Source: Nilaparvata lugens (taxonomy: Eukaryota > Arthropoda > Insecta > Hemiptera > Delphacidae). From it: a DNA stretch of 64,000 nt. The translations under genes and the position numbers were made by a program. Below, one piece after another: positions 11,961-25,230 of the stretch. The notes beneath the pieces were generated by a model. It was not told the DNA's origin. It saw only the letters and a program-made list of their open reading frames with translations, and did not search any database. Positions within the stretch are counted from its first letter, which is position 1, and every line of letters starts with the position of its first letter. The DNA lies in contig NC_052508.1 of the NCBI RefSeq assembly GCF_014356525.2, positions 47,967,858-48,031,857 of the forward strand, written 5' to 3'.

Positions 11961-14900
11961 ATATGTTGCTCATTACGGCGAAGCGCGGTAATAGATTTTC
12001 ATGAAATTTGACAGGTATGTTCCTCTTTTAATTGCGCGTCGACGTATATACAAGGTTTTTGAAATTTTGCATTTCAAGGATATATAAAGGAAAAAGGAGC
12101 CTCCTCCATACGCCAATATTAGAGTAGAAAATAATCAGACTATAGAATTATTCATCATAAATCAGCTGACAAGTGATTACACAGATGTGTGAAGAAGCCA
12201 GTCTATTGCTGTATTTCCATAAGGTATAAAGTTTCAATCAGGTACTCGTGGATGAGAATACTGCGTGAGGTCTACTGTTCACAGAACTACTAGTATATTA
12301 ATCCATTTTACTGACCTTTGTTTCCGAAATTGTTGGCCGGGCGACTAAAGTAGAACGGGAAGATCATCATGATTCAAGATCATGTTGTGATAATTGACCG
12401 AGCGAAGTGAGGTCTGAGATTCAAGTCGATGGTTTGGCATTTCTCCTAATGTTTATATGTTGCGCATTTTCGGCGAAACGCGGTAATAGATTTTCATGAA
12501 ATTTGACAGGTATGTTCCTTTTTAAATTGCGCGTCGACGTATATACAAGGTTTTTGGAAATTTTGCATTTCAAGGATAATATAAAAGGAAAAAGGAGCCT
12601 CCTTCATACGCCAATATCAGAGTAGAAAATAATCAGACTATAGAATTATTCATCATAAATCAGCTGTTTAGTGGACTATAATACTACCCGTTCAAAAACA
12701 TCGAACATCTTGAAAATGTATCTTTCCATCAACGTTAGTAGACAGTTGACTATAATACTACCCGTTCAAAAACATCGAACATCTTGAAAATGTATCTTTC
12801 CATCAACGTTAGTAGACAGTTGCAGCCAGACCTAAAAACAGCGCTCACACTCACATTCCGGGACGACATTTCACGGTACGATAGGACAGAAAGCTCTATG
12901 TTTATTTAGAATTTTTTCTAGACATTTTAAATTGATAAATTATTTATTAATTTTTGAGAAAACATAACAACAGGTCAATGTAACTTACTGAGCGCGAGGT
13001 CTACTGTTCACAGAACTATTAGTATGATTTAGCATCTAAACTTACCAGCAAGGCACTCTGTGATAAAATTGTTTCTGGTATTGAAACGGTAGTTTTAAGC
13101 ACATAGGAAGTCCGTATTGGGATGTAAATGAAAATATTGATTGTCAGACAAATTTCATGATTCACCAAAATAAAGTCAAGTGTGACATGAGATACATTGA
13201 CTTTTTGGCGGTACGCTAGTAGAATAATAATTCATTCCACTCCCGTTGTATAATAATATAAAAATGAATTACTCATGATCAAGTGTCACTCAATGAATAT
13301 TACGGATGTTTTCAATTTTACAAACGACATTACCTGCCAATCATATGTCAAAACAATGTGGGACACCTGAAAAAATCATACGATAATAATGTTGAGGTCA
13401 TACATCAATTACAGACCTAGCATTACAGACCTAGCATTACAGACCTAGCATAGCTTCTGTATGACTTGTAAAAAGTACTCCTGTATCCTTAAATTCCATC
13501 AGAGGCTTTTGGATACGTATCTGAGTGATACTTGAAAAGTGGTCCTAAGTAGGACTTGGCCTTTTATCTTTGGCCTATTCCATCTTCCCTCAAAAGTGTC
13601 TATCCGAAATAATTTGATGCGTTTCCAATTACTCTAATGCTGCCATTCTACTTGATGAAGTTCTCCACAACTGATTAATTCCAATTTATTTCTAATGACT
13701 TGCAATCGTATTTCAATTTGAGTTAATTGACGTTTGAGGATAATGTAGGGGCCTCCTTTCGCTACCCGAAAAGTTCACGGTCTGTTAATTCTTTTCTTTC
13801 TCATCAGATTGTCCTCTCCTGTAGTGCCCCTCCCATTTGAAGTTTTCTCGAGTTTGCTTGGTATTGTTTTCGATAGGCTATCAGTGAAGCAGAAGTGCTA
13901 TTGCGTCTTCGTTTGAATAATAAACTTTAAATAACGTTTTATTAAGTTAACGCGCCATTATATTTTCTCTTTCGCAATGTTTATCAAATTGGATTATAAT
14001 TGAAGAAAAAAATAGTAAATATGTTGTACTTTGTACCATCTTTATGATATTGGGATCGGTAATGATATTTATCAGGTTTGAGTGCTCTGATAAACATCAT
14101 ATTCATGATTTTCTCATTTTTCCAGATCTGGTTGTGGCCGTTATCTCATACGAATTTCCATCCATATACATCTCGCAGGCAACAGTTATCGCCAACCAGA
14201 GGTTTGTTCTACAATCCAGTCATTTGCAATCTAAAATTCTTAGTTTCCAAAACAAAATTAGATTAATTTGTCTCACGTTTGCTACATACATTCAGTATTA
14301 GCAGTTATTTAACGTAGTATTTATACACGTAGTAAGCAGTTATTCAATTGTAGTTGGAGAAGAATTAGAATTATTAGTAGAGTTGATAATTACAGTGTCT
14401 AATCACTTCTTTCATAACCCAGGTTATATTTGATCCCACGGAATTATTGCATTGTGATAATACCGTTATTGAAGAGTTGTTATCTGTTCTAATCAATATT
14501 GATTATCATCAACCCTATGGGTCACGAGATTCAGGAAATAGAAGTAAACTCTTCAAACTATGGTTCATAGTTCAAAATATGATTCAGTTGAGCTCATTTA
14601 CTAGTATTCGATCAATTATGATTCCCGAATGGGAATATAAAGACTCGAATCGCAGAACAAGAACCCTCTTATCAAGATAGTGAATGAATCCGTTTGGCCA
14701 AAATACAAAAGCACTGTCCACTTTACAAATCTTTAATATTTCTTCAAATGGAGAATGTGATAATTGTAGTAATCAATCTAATCCGATAATCGAACCCGGA
14801 ACCTATTCTCCATTCCTTTCTAGGACCAATTGAATCACTCATAACTGGATCCAGGCAGAAAGAACCAATTGGAATAGGTTTCAAACAAGCTTAATTCCAA

Positions 14901-15214
14901 TTTCTACTTTTACGTCGCTAACGCACTTTTACAGCGTTTTTTGCTTCTGAAACGTAACTGGCGGAGTTGCAGCCTTATTTGAATGCAAATTGGTGGAAGA
15001 TTTACGACGTCTTTCCTGTGAGAAATATCAGGAAGAGAAGTTTTCTCCACAACAGTCGAGTAGTTAGTGGAGGTTCGAGCACTTTTTGCTGCAGTTTATT
15101 CGAAATGTTGGAGTTTGAACTCTGTGCTCTGATACAGGAGATGTTTTTGCCGTAGTATATTTGAAGTGCTGCTGCGAGACTTGTCTTGGAGATCCCTTTT
15201 TTGTATCCCTTTGT
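11961..15214 (+). repeat. segmental tandem duplication, unit 2
   Basis: Second copy of 7994-11218. Visible differences: a 14-bp TACAGACCTAGCAT motif occurs three times here (about 13410-13451) against two in unit 1 (about 9432-9460); an extra AAGGCACTC-type insertion near 13050; several 3-bp indels (near 14076, 14373 and 14459) and single-base indels near 13924 and 14675. It includes repeat A copies ending at about 12296 and spanning 12396-13022. After CTTTGT the sequence becomes unique. Confidence 0.9.
12396..13022 (+). mobile_element. dispersed repeat family A, copy in unit 2
   Basis: Duplicate of 8431-9054 by the segmental duplication: starts GACCGAGCGAAGTGAGG and ends GAGGTCTACTGTTCACAG. 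Includes the 74-bp repeat pair. Confidence 0.75.
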
Positions 15215-17222
15215 CGCCTAATATCGAAGGGAAAGGGAATGGAATGAGATGGATAATAGGGTGGCGAAGGGAGAAATTGTGAATAAGATAGGGAGAGAGG
15301 GAAATGTTCAAGAAAAAAAGGAAAGATGGAAAAGTCCGACCGTCCCAGCCTGCAAAGCTACAAAGAGATTCATTCTTTTTTGTGCCTACATCTTTCTCGC
15401 CACACGAACGAATTTGAAGTAGGATTGCTTTATCGACGTATAGTCCACCAGCAACAGGGGAAAATTTTTCAAACGATCTATTGATGATTTATTCTATGCA
15501 CAAGTGGTTGTTATAAATCCAAACATTATAGGCCTAGTTCATACGTATGTTTCTTATCAGATGGATATGGAATGTACTCGTATAATATCTATCCACGATT
15601 CTGAAGATTTAAATTATCTTAAATCGATTCTATTTCTAATTCTTTAAATATACTTTAATTACTTTAATAGCTGATCAGAGTATCTATAGCTGATAGTTGT
15701 CAAGATTGATAAGTTATCTTTAATTGAAACTATACAGTAAACGCTCCAAGTTCAATCTTGGAAAATAATCACTTCATACTGTGATCGACGCAGAGGTTGG
15801 CATGATTGCTAAGCGCTCAGATTAGACACTTATAACCTGATGTCGGTATTCGAAGAGGGAGAATGATCACTTGGAAAGCGTTATTAACAGATAGTTATGT
15901 GCTAAAATACTCACATGTGATTCGGAACCCTAAGAAACTCTAGCTCCTCTCTATGAAGTTTATAACTCTGTATGGGACATGCCTTATGGCCAGGTGCCCC
16001 GAATTTCAGTTTTAAGTAAATGTGTTGTTTTATATGGTCCATTCATCTCTTATCATAAACTAAGTTAACTATGTTATTTGATCATCGTCCCTCCATTATG
16101 TACAAAACTGGATTCATCCACAGCAAAAATCAGTATTGTAAGTGTGATTCAAACTATTGACTCAACTATCAGATCCGAGACAACTTCTGTTTGTTTCCGA
16201 AAACAACTTCAGTCGTTCTTGGAAACTTTGTGTGTTCAAAGGCGTTCAAGTCCACTGACTGTAGACCGTTATTCCAACACAATGTTCCAGAACTATTTTT
16301 TTTCAAAATATTGCACTACTCTGTATTTTTCAAACTACTATTATCATGTTATTTAACAACTTATATTGAGTTAATTTGTGAACAAAGGAAGGAACAATAT
16401 TTTTCGCTCTTCTGAACAAAATTTCCTCTTCAAAATGAAATGTATCAATCTTCTGTGTTCTATGATTTTAGTGACATTCATAATTGTAATAGATTATAAT
16501 ATCAAAACGATAACTCAATAAGTATTCTGTGAGCCTTACCACGTTTTTGTTATGATGAATATTCCCATATAAGGCGTTAGAGTAATATTGATGCTTATTT
16601 TCAAATTATTAACTGAAGTGAATATTGAAAACGTTATTGTGGTCAAACATCAATATAACTTCTGAGATCAGTTCGTTTCAAACATTTAAATCTCGTCGGA
16701 ATAAACTCTTCTAAACCTCCTTATAGATTGATATAATTTATCGAAGGCTCATTAGTAATAATACATGATTAACATTAAGAACACTCTAGAAGTTTATCAC
16801 AAACTTCCGTACAGTATCAATTCGACGAAGACATTCGTCCATCATCAATATAGACAGGTTTCAAGAGATATGCCGATCAAAAGGTTGAGTTAAAGCTGAT
16901 GTACTCTTATTGAAGAGCTGGAAATTGTATTTCTGAGATCCAATTGTTTGATTGGTGATTGAATCAGTGAATTCTCTCTCTTTGATTTCCTGTGAAGCTT
17001 GAAGACAGTCATTTTCAATTTCCTCTCGGAATATTTTGATTGAGATTCAACTAAATGTTGATTCTAATTAGAGACGTGACAATGACTTGACGGGAGGGAT
17101 TTGAAATGATGAATTTAATTGATTCAATCTATATTGATGTCAGTATTAATAGAAGTATAGGAACAGTGCAGTTTAAATCAATGATGTTGGCTATCAGTAG
17201 TAAAGCCTTGTGTAGTCTATAT
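15215..17222. other. AT-rich stretch without a recognised gene
   Basis: Begins with a purine-rich tract (15222-15330). Frames at 16078-16415 overlap one another in two phases and have no recognisable protein character. Confidence 0.5.
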
Positions 17223-17315
17223 CACTGCGAATCGCATGACGGCGACGAAAGGTGGACATATTTCAAGCATGGTTGAAATGCCACAGTAGCCGTCGCCGAC
17301 ATGTAATTCGCAGTG
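17223..17315. mobile_element. small palindromic MITE-like element
   Basis: CACTGCGAATCGCATGACGG at the left pairs with CGACATGTAATTCGCAGTG at the right, around a GGCGACG/CGTCGCC inner stem. 93 bp, noncoding. Confidence 0.55.
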
Positions 17316-17930
17316 GTTTTGATGGAGGCTTGATAAAATTTTTACAAAAATCTGAACGTCGAGGTGATTTTTTACATAACATTTTAAATTAAAATAAACG
17401 CCTTGTCCAATGTGTGAACATTTCCTTTAGCCTCCCTACGCTCTCTCTGTCACCCGGCTGATGTTTAGATATTTACTTAATCAAATCCGTAGTTTTGGAA
17501 ACTGATCATTGTTTTCATTCACGGTAGATCATTATCAAGCAGAAGAATTGGCATTTGCAGTATTTATATGAAATGATCCGAACGATATATCCAGGTTCAC
17601 TACCTCAATGCCTCAACATCGAGTCAACATCATTGTCTTACTAATGAGAGGAGAGGAATAGGTGTTATTCTGAGCCTAATACTATTTACGCTATTCTGAT
17701 CGCAATACTAGAAGAGGTAATACTATTTAATTCATGTATTTCACCTCAACAAATATCCCACATGATGAATAAATAGTCCGGATGAATTAGAAGGGCACGA
17801 GAGAATGAGAAGAGAGAGGAAGGGAATTGCAAGAAATGAGTATGGGAGACAAAATGAGTTGGGAGAATTAGAGGAGAGATAAGATGAGGAATTTAAAGGA
17901 GGAAATGAGAGACGAGTGAAAAAGCCGTGT

Positions 17931-18195
17931 CCACATTGAACAAATGTTCGACATACATGTTCGTTGAGGAGCTCAGGGACAAACATTTTAAAGAGTTTGG
18001 ACAATCATTGTTTGTCAAGCAAAAATTACTGTTTTTCCAAACATTCTCATTTTTGACAGCTGTAAACGATAAAAACTGTACTCCCCGCTTACTAATATTT
18101 TGTTTGGTGACGCGTCCACACTGGCCACGGGCAAACATAATAAGATTTGCCCAAACTGTTTAAAGAAACATGTTTGTCCATTTTGTTTAGTGTGG
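17931..18195. mobile_element. MITE with imperfect CCACA-type inverted ends
   Basis: Left CCACATTGAACAAA and right TTTTGTTTAGTGTGG are imperfect inverted copies; inner ATACATGTTCGTT and AAACATGTTTGTCC also pair. About 265 bp. Overlapping frames on both strands inside it are shadows of the palindrome. Confidence 0.5.
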
Positions 18196-18299
18196 CTCCA
18201 GAGATGAGATTATAAGAGAAGAGCATTGGAACAGGTATGAGTATTAAAAACTATGTAGTTTTATAGGTGTTATATCATTAGAATGTGGAAGGAGATACT

Positions 18300-18600
18300 T
18301 GGAACAATTCCTTAAAACGCCCTTGGAACGCCCTTGGAACGCCCTTTGAACAGGCTAATTCCCACAGAGGTAGGAGGCAAAATCGCTGGCGATTCTTGAA
18401 TTCGTCGCTCGTGACATTCTTGTGGCTGTTTTCACAGTTCATTGGCGACCGGTGATCATTGTCGTTGATGACGTGACGACATCTGGTCACAGATGGCCAG
18501 AGTGGCAAGGCAGCGTCACGTGACTGGCGACCAATTGGTCACACGATTAACCGGCGCACACGTCAACCGACGCCGGTAAATGCCCCCGTGTCACTCACTT
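18300..18600. other. GC-rich island without a recognised gene
   Basis: Contains three tandem CGCCCTTGGAA-like units (18317-18350), then GGCGACC, CACGTGAC and ACCGGCG motifs. GC is well above the background. No inverted ends or open frame of protein-like character could be defined. Probably a repeat fragment. Confidence 0.3.
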
Positions 18601-20518
18601 CTTCCCAAAACGACACAATTATGCTGTTGCATGGAGCATTACGATCACTTCAATATTAGCATAAATGGGAATATATCCAATTAACTAGGCTGCTGTATTG
18701 AAAATGTTCATCTTTTGCTGGTAGTGCTGGTATATTTCATTATATCTATTGGATCATTGTATATTTTGGAAGCAATTAGGTTTGTATGGTAATTTTATAT
18801 AACTTTTAACTCTGAGATATTCTTCAGCAAAAAGGCTGTTATGGTGATGGTTATACCACTGTAACATTTATCATTAGAATATATAATATTCTAACATTAT
18901 TATATCTAATATCTAGATCAAATAGAGCAAGTCAATTATAGTGGAAATTTTGAAAATTATTATTCACTTCTATTGAAATATTAATTATCCATTTATGAAT
19001 TATCCATACATGAGTGTAATGAAACATAAAACTTCATGACGCCACTACTTGCATGAAACTTTCATGAGACGTAGTATTTGGGAGAAATATTGAAAATTGA
19101 TTATCCTGAAGATTGATGACTCAATACAGGAAATAAGATGTGAATGTGTGTATACTAAAAAATTTGTATACTATAAAATTTTATACTAGAAAATTTGTAT
19201 GATTGGATTGAATCGATCGAAATATTGAAAATTAGTAAAATCTGTAAACACTTACAACTCTTTTAATCGATTTGGAAGTACAGTACAATCATGTAAAATC
19301 CACTCAGCAATGAGCTCAAAAATGTCTGAATATTATTGATAAAAAGTTGAACGAATATTTCAAGCGAAATTCCTCCCAAATGAAATTCAATTGAAAATAA
19401 TATATCTTAAACATCTTCCAGCCCCATATAGTAATTCAAATCATAACTGTGAGACTCATGCTCACCAACTGAGACTGCATTCACCTAGTAGCCTTTAGCC
19501 CTACATTCTCTTGCCACTTTGTTGTCAGTATGTCAGTTGTTACCCTCTTTATCACTACATGGACGTGGATACTGATAGAAATGCTAACAACTATTCTAAA
19601 TCACCTGAAATTCTTTGATTCTTTACTTCTTTGATTTTCCCACTCATCCAAGATAAGAACATCCTGCTACAATCCAATTCTTATCTCATCCACTCTTTTA
19701 TATCGCCACACTCTATGAAGTCAATCAACTAGTTACTCTCCTGTAGGCTACTGTATTTTTGATCTGCGATTGCACATACTGTAAGACAGGTAATGTCTCA
19801 AGTGCAAGCACCATAGCATGGCACTATTAAGTAGTCCACATGACAGTTGTACATTTCCTCTTCCTTTCACACTATTAGTTGCTGTGTCAACTACTAACCT
19901 CATTCGTAAGTAACTAGAAGTAGTGTACAAGATACAAGTGCATCATTTTTATTAACTGGGTGGCACACTATTCAACAACTGTCTTTTAATTATGGTACTA
20001 AATTATTACCTGAAATGCTGCCATTAAGTAACATGACTGTGGCAATGTCAATAGCAAGCATCATTCTTTGTTGATTGAGCTCGTTTGATTTTGTGATTCA
20101 ACGGGAAGTTCGCGCATCACTGTTTGTCATTTTTTTTCTCAAAATTCAGAGCAGTGAAAAAACTAAGAAAACCAATGTTGAAAATTTTCTTAGAACAGTT
20201 GAATTAATACTTCTCTGTAGTCAATTCATGATTCATCACCTCCTCATTCACTGAAATGAACTGCAGCGCCCACTTATATTCCTTTGCCAAATTTTTCAAG
20301 AGCGTCATCCTTAGTTTTGTTGAAGTGTTCAATTACTGTATTCGTCTTTTACATCAATCGTAAATTCCATACAAGGACGTGTACCTGTTAGATCTATTAG
20401 AGATCTTCGAGAAGATACAAAAAGTTAGTTTGATGAAGATGCTTGTCAATGAATGAAATTCGGGTAGTAAATTGCCTGCCTAGTGGTCATGTGATTCAAG
20501 TGAGTTTAGCTATATTGC
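18601..20518. other. AT-rich stretch, nothing recognised
   Basis: Only a short imperfect repeat of TATACTA(A)AAAATTTGTAT near 19150-19200 and short shadow frames are visible. Confidence 0.5.
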
Positions 20519-20721
20519 GGTCCACGTTATAATGGCAGTATTTGATTAACTTTGATGTTGCTATCCTTGTCTATCATTCCACAAAATAGGTGGTACTATC
20601 CTTTTTTAGCTGCATAAAGATGCCAAATATGTTTTTGACAATATGGAAATATAATTAATTAAGGCTGAGAACAGGCAACGCTGCTCTTCTATCATTATCC
20701 ACTGCCATTATAACGTGGACC
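20519..20721. mobile_element. MITE with 21-bp inverted ends
   Basis: GGTCCACGTTATAATGGCAG at the left is the reverse complement of CTGCCATTATAACGTGGACC at the right. About 203 bp. CTATA occurs just outside both ends and may be the target duplication. Noncoding. Confidence 0.75.
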
Positions 20722-23700
20722 TCACTATAGTTTCTTAGCTTCGTAGGCTTCTCAGTATCTCAGGTCATGGACCTGACAGTTTCTCTCAAACAGAAATAAT
20801 TATTGTTGGTAGGAAGTATTTTTCTATTTTCCACACATCATAATTTGACCGCTAACTCCTTAACTGACGTATAACAGAACACAACTGAAAGTACTGCCGA
20901 CAAATTCCAACTATGACACGGTCTGTTGCCTGCCTAGCCTCCAGTCAAAGTCAGCGCAGAAGAGACAAACCATCCACAGACACATTCATTTTCTAGACAT
21001 ATAATAATCATTTTGAAAGAATAGCCTACCTTACTGTTCAAAACCTACACGATAGAGAGAAAATATTTAGAATATAAATAATTAAGTTTAAATGGAAAGA
21101 AACGAATGCAGAGCAAGGATATGATACCTTGCTTCATTGTAATGAGTTTCCAGATTCATTTCGAGAAGAAAATTATGGAGCTTTGATTGTAAAATTGCAC
21201 ATAATCAATCAATATAATATATTTTATCATATTCATCTTCCGAAGTGCATTCATCTTCCGAATTCATTACGAAGAAGTGCGTGAAATTTAATTTGTTATT
21301 GGAATCTTTTGAAAATACTAATGTCGCAAGATTTACTTTCTTACTAATAACAGTCAAATTATTATTCTATTTCTTTTAGGTTTTAAGCAGTAAGCTCTGT
21401 GATCGCTTATCTACGTATCATAATTAATAGCGTATCTATAAATTATGTACAACCACAGATCTACTAAGAAAATTGGATGACGTCTGTTTATTCTTTCTTA
21501 AATAAATATCAATAGAAGCATTACTTCTTTAATGAATAAACAGTATTTCTGGGGGGTGGCATTATTCAATAACTATTCTATTGTCTTCTAATATCATTAA
21601 GTTTAGAGCATAAACTATGAGTTTGTTTGTCGATTATATTTTCCAGAATCGTTCGTCATTACGGAATAAAATTCAAAAATTCTGTTGGATTGTCTTGTCA
21701 GTCAATATAAGATTTTCAATGTAACGTTTTTGAGGCGTCTGCAGAGGCTCTGTCTGTAACGCGCGATCTCCTCCACCTTCTCTCCCACAACGGAAGCAAA
21801 AACGTTTGAAAACCTCTGTGCGCACAAAAACAACTGCTACATAAATTAGGCGCAACAGAGAATCGAGAAGAGTGATTGTTGAACAGGATGAGAGAGATAG
21901 AAAAAGATGGGTGAATATAGAAAAACAATTTTCATCCGCCACTGGAACGGAATGCGATGTTGACGACTCTATCGCCTCAGGTTCAGTTGGTTAAAATATT
22001 GATGTATCGCCCTTTTCTGTCTTATTATTTCAGGATCGCATTTTCCATCAATCTATTTTCCAGAATATTTGGAACGTTATAAGCAGTATAATAGATGTTG
22101 AATACTAGTATGTATTTTGTGGATTTGAAATTGCTAATAATTCGATATCCTTGTATATTTTTTTTTTAAACATGGATTACATAAGATACTCCCTATATAT
22201 ATCCGATCAAGGTTTATAGTATATTCCTTTCGTACAAACAGAACTCATCATTGAGATAATTGGGAGAGAAGATGAGACTCGAGCTATTTCTCCCTGAAAT
22301 ATTTATTATCAATACTAGAATCAATACCAACAACGAAACTTCGAATGAGGTAAACTCAAGAGAGGTAAGTTTATTGTATTTCAACCAATATACCAACGCA
22401 TTCAATAGAATGACTGACGAGTAATCACTTGTCACTCAAATATGGAATATGGGACCTATGATATCATTGCTAGAATTTTTTTGAGTGGTAGCATTTTTGA
22501 TGAGTGACAATATGATGATTTCTCATTCCTATGGTATGTGAGAACTAGATTACCAAAAAGTTATTTGAGTCGATAATAGAAAGAATATTTTTTAACAATG
22601 CTTTCAGGAAATGTGAATTCATCATATTTTGTTTCAGTTTGTCCCATTCTAGGCTCTGTACAATATAAAAATGTTAATAGTTCTGATGCAAGATTCAATC
22701 TTGATCAATATCAACATAAACATAATATGGGTTAGACATTATGTTGATAGTAAATTAATTAACAGTGCATTCATGTGATGAACAAACAACAAGAAAAGTA
22801 ATAGAAATAAATAAAAAGTTGTAGTAAAATAGTTAAGTACCTAGCAAAAATCTATTGTAAATTTAAAAGATTAAATTATCTGAGTCTATTGAATTCAAAT
22901 TCTATTCAAGACAGAATTCTATTTTAAATAGAACTTAAATAGTGAAGTAAAGTAGTAAATTCTATTTTACCAGAACTATAAATAAAAAGTCGTACAGAAA
23001 AATAATCTCGTGTCTCGTACCATTGGTTGTGAATTTTCCAAGGCATCTTATCAATAAATGCATTATAGTATTCTATCATTGCTGAAAATAACAGGTCCTA
23101 CCAAAACTATTTCAAGAGTAAATTATGTAACTTTACTCAACCGCTAGACTCAATCACTACCAGAATCGAAGAATTTGGGTCAAGATCATCGTACGGTGCC
23201 GATATATATTATGTTAGTAATATCACCTGTTAATCATCAACAGGAAATAATTCTAATCGCAATAACATCAAGATCAAGATCAATCCTATAGTTGACGTTG
23301 CTCCTTCGTAATAAATGTATTTCATTGTTATTCGTATTAATTTCAATAACATCAAGTTTATTTTCGATGTTTCTGTTGCACAATATCCAAATTATTTCGC
23401 CGTTACCTTCATTGTTACACAATTTCATAGCATCTTCGTTTGAAAGTGATTTTTCCACATTGCAGTATTGTAGTCGTGAAGACATTTTTGTACTATGGTG
23501 TAATAATTAATAACGGTCCAAATGATACTTATACTCTTCTATTGACGCGCTCCAATTAACTTTGTTTCTGTAGCAGTTATTATCATGGAACTGTATCTTC
23601 TCACGCTGTTCTTACAATGGAGATCGTTTCGGATACACGTTTTTTGAATGTGCTGAAATACCTATTTCCGATGTAACAAGATATTTTGATGGACTTTTCG

Positions 23701-24817
23701 ATGGCTAGATCTGTGTCAGAACAATGTTCAGAGCCTCGAGCTATGTTATCTTATCATGAAACTGAGAGAAGATTAATTTTGTTGTTGATCGAATATTCCA
23801 TTGTTATGAAATTTTCTTAGTGAGATCCGGTAAGATCTATTTTTATGCTGGTTGAGGTAGTTTCTCAATTTGTTTGTCTGATTTGTTATGAGAGGAAAAC
23901 AGTTCATTTGATGATTTCAGATTCCAAAGAGATAAATTTTGGCAAATTTTCCAATGTTAGGTTGAAAGAGTATATTATGATATGAATTCTCAATTGGAAA
24001 AAATCTAGATTTTACGGGATAAAAACAGAGGAATTTTTCAACGATTTCATGAACATAATTGAATGAGTGTATTCCTATAAAAAATTATTATTGTATCACC
24101 GTATCTCAAAATATCTTCATTTATTGAGTAATCATCATAATCTATTATCCCATCAATCTATCATCAAATTGCCTTCTTGAACAGGTATACACGTAAGTGT
24201 CTACCTGATAACTGCTGTAAATTGTTGTGCTGCACTGTACCATGATTCGTCACATGACGGAGAGTCACAATGCATCAAGTTTGCATAATTCAAATGCACA
24301 GCGCACTTGAATTGAATGAATTAATAATAATTATTATTATTTCTAATAATTCTCACGAATATCAGATACATTTCAGCAAAATCTTTTACACTTAATATTA
24401 CGATAAATTGAACTGATTGCAAAGCCATCAATGACGATTAGGGTGTTAAGAAGTGTAAATCTTATCAGATATTACCATTTCATAATTATGTTATTGAATA
24501 TTCAAATTCTTGTTGATTCAGTTTTTGCTACTGGACAGTGAGAGTGAAAATTGATTCTAAATATTTGTTTATTTATTCATCATTGAAATACGCACATTAT
24601 CATACTATGTGAATGCTCTCCTCCTGTAAAGAAACTTAATTGATAAAAATTGAAATTTAGAATCATATATTATTTTCACGATTTGCGAATTTATGTAGTA
24701 ATAAGTGATGAACTTGAAGTCATTTTTCAAAATAGAATGAATAGTGGAGATGAATGATTAAAATAATATATACATGAAAATCGATAAAATTGAAGAATGA
24801 ATAGATAATTCACTCAC
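20722..24817. other. AT-rich stretch, probably part of the intron of the minus-strand signal-peptide gene
   Basis: Apart from the weak exon candidate at 21673-21836 no coding sequence is recognised. A minus-strand 82-codon frame at 23237-23485 has a good start context but an Asn/Ile-rich composition and no family. Confidence 0.35.
21673..21836 (-). CDS. weak candidate second exon downstream of the signal-peptide exon
   Basis: On the minus strand a long pyrimidine tract ends in TTTATGTAG, then an open frame runs to TGA at 21673. If joined to the phase-1 donor at 24818 it reads through VFKRFCFRCGREGGG and ends KTIQQNF, giving a total of about 80 residues. Reasons for doubt: no recognised family, the same segment is open in another frame, and the 3-kb intron is assumed. 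Kept only because the splice signal, phase and raised GC agree. Confidence 0.18.
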
Positions 24818-24896
24818 CAGCAGAAGCTGTATTCACTATTAACAAGACGACAGCAAGTAGCACATGCGCTGAGGCACACCATGAAGTGAATTTCAT
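24818..24896 (-). CDS. first coding exon of a secreted or membrane protein (signal peptide)
   Basis: On the minus strand, ATG at 24896 in the favourable insect context TTCAAAATG opens 26 codons plus one base, then a good donor (GCTG/GTGAGTG) at 24818/24817. The translation starts MKFTSWCASAHVLLAV and ends NTASA. It has a short basic start, a hydrophobic core at about residues 9-20 and small residues before a likely cleavage site after A26, a textbook signal peptide. The exon ends in phase 1, so the mature protein starts in another exon to the left or beyond this window. I found no convincing second exon; 21673-21836 is a phase-compatible but weak candidate. Product unknown. An upstream GC-rich leader supports a real gene start. 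Confidence 0.65.
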
Positions 24897-25230
24897 TTTG
24901 AACACTGTTCTAAACTATTTTTGCAGAATGATCGCTCGATCAAATTCCTGAACACAGTTTCCAACCACAATAACCTCCGCTTTTGTCAATATCAAAAAAG
25001 GTCCAGGCAATTTTTTTATCTATTAAAAGAAAAACCAGCAACACGGAACAGAGGAGCAGAATCACGCACTCAGAGCCACCCGGACTTTGGCACAGAAAGA
25101 CGTCAGTTGTGCCGAAATTGGCGAACTTGGGAGACGCAAGCCGGTTGGGACTGTCTGCGGTGACCGGTCATTTGCGACTGACGCAGCTCAGGCAAAACTC
25201 AGAGCATTTCTGGTCTCTGTAGCTGGCTGG
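24897..25230 (-). promoter_or_regulatory. probable 5' UTR and core promoter of the signal-peptide gene
   Basis: This stretch is distinctly richer in GC than its surroundings, has no start-to-stop frame conserved into the coding exon, and contains GTCAGT-type initiator-like motifs on the minus strand (for example TGCGTCAGTCGC near 25180). A GAGAGAGAGCGAG run at about 25233-25247 (plus strand) lies just upstream, resembling a GAGA-type promoter element. The start site itself is a guess. Confidence 0.4.

Noticed and set aside
17741..18163. Frames on both strands
   Set aside because: They lie in a purine-rich tract and a palindromic MITE; mirror frames are expected there.
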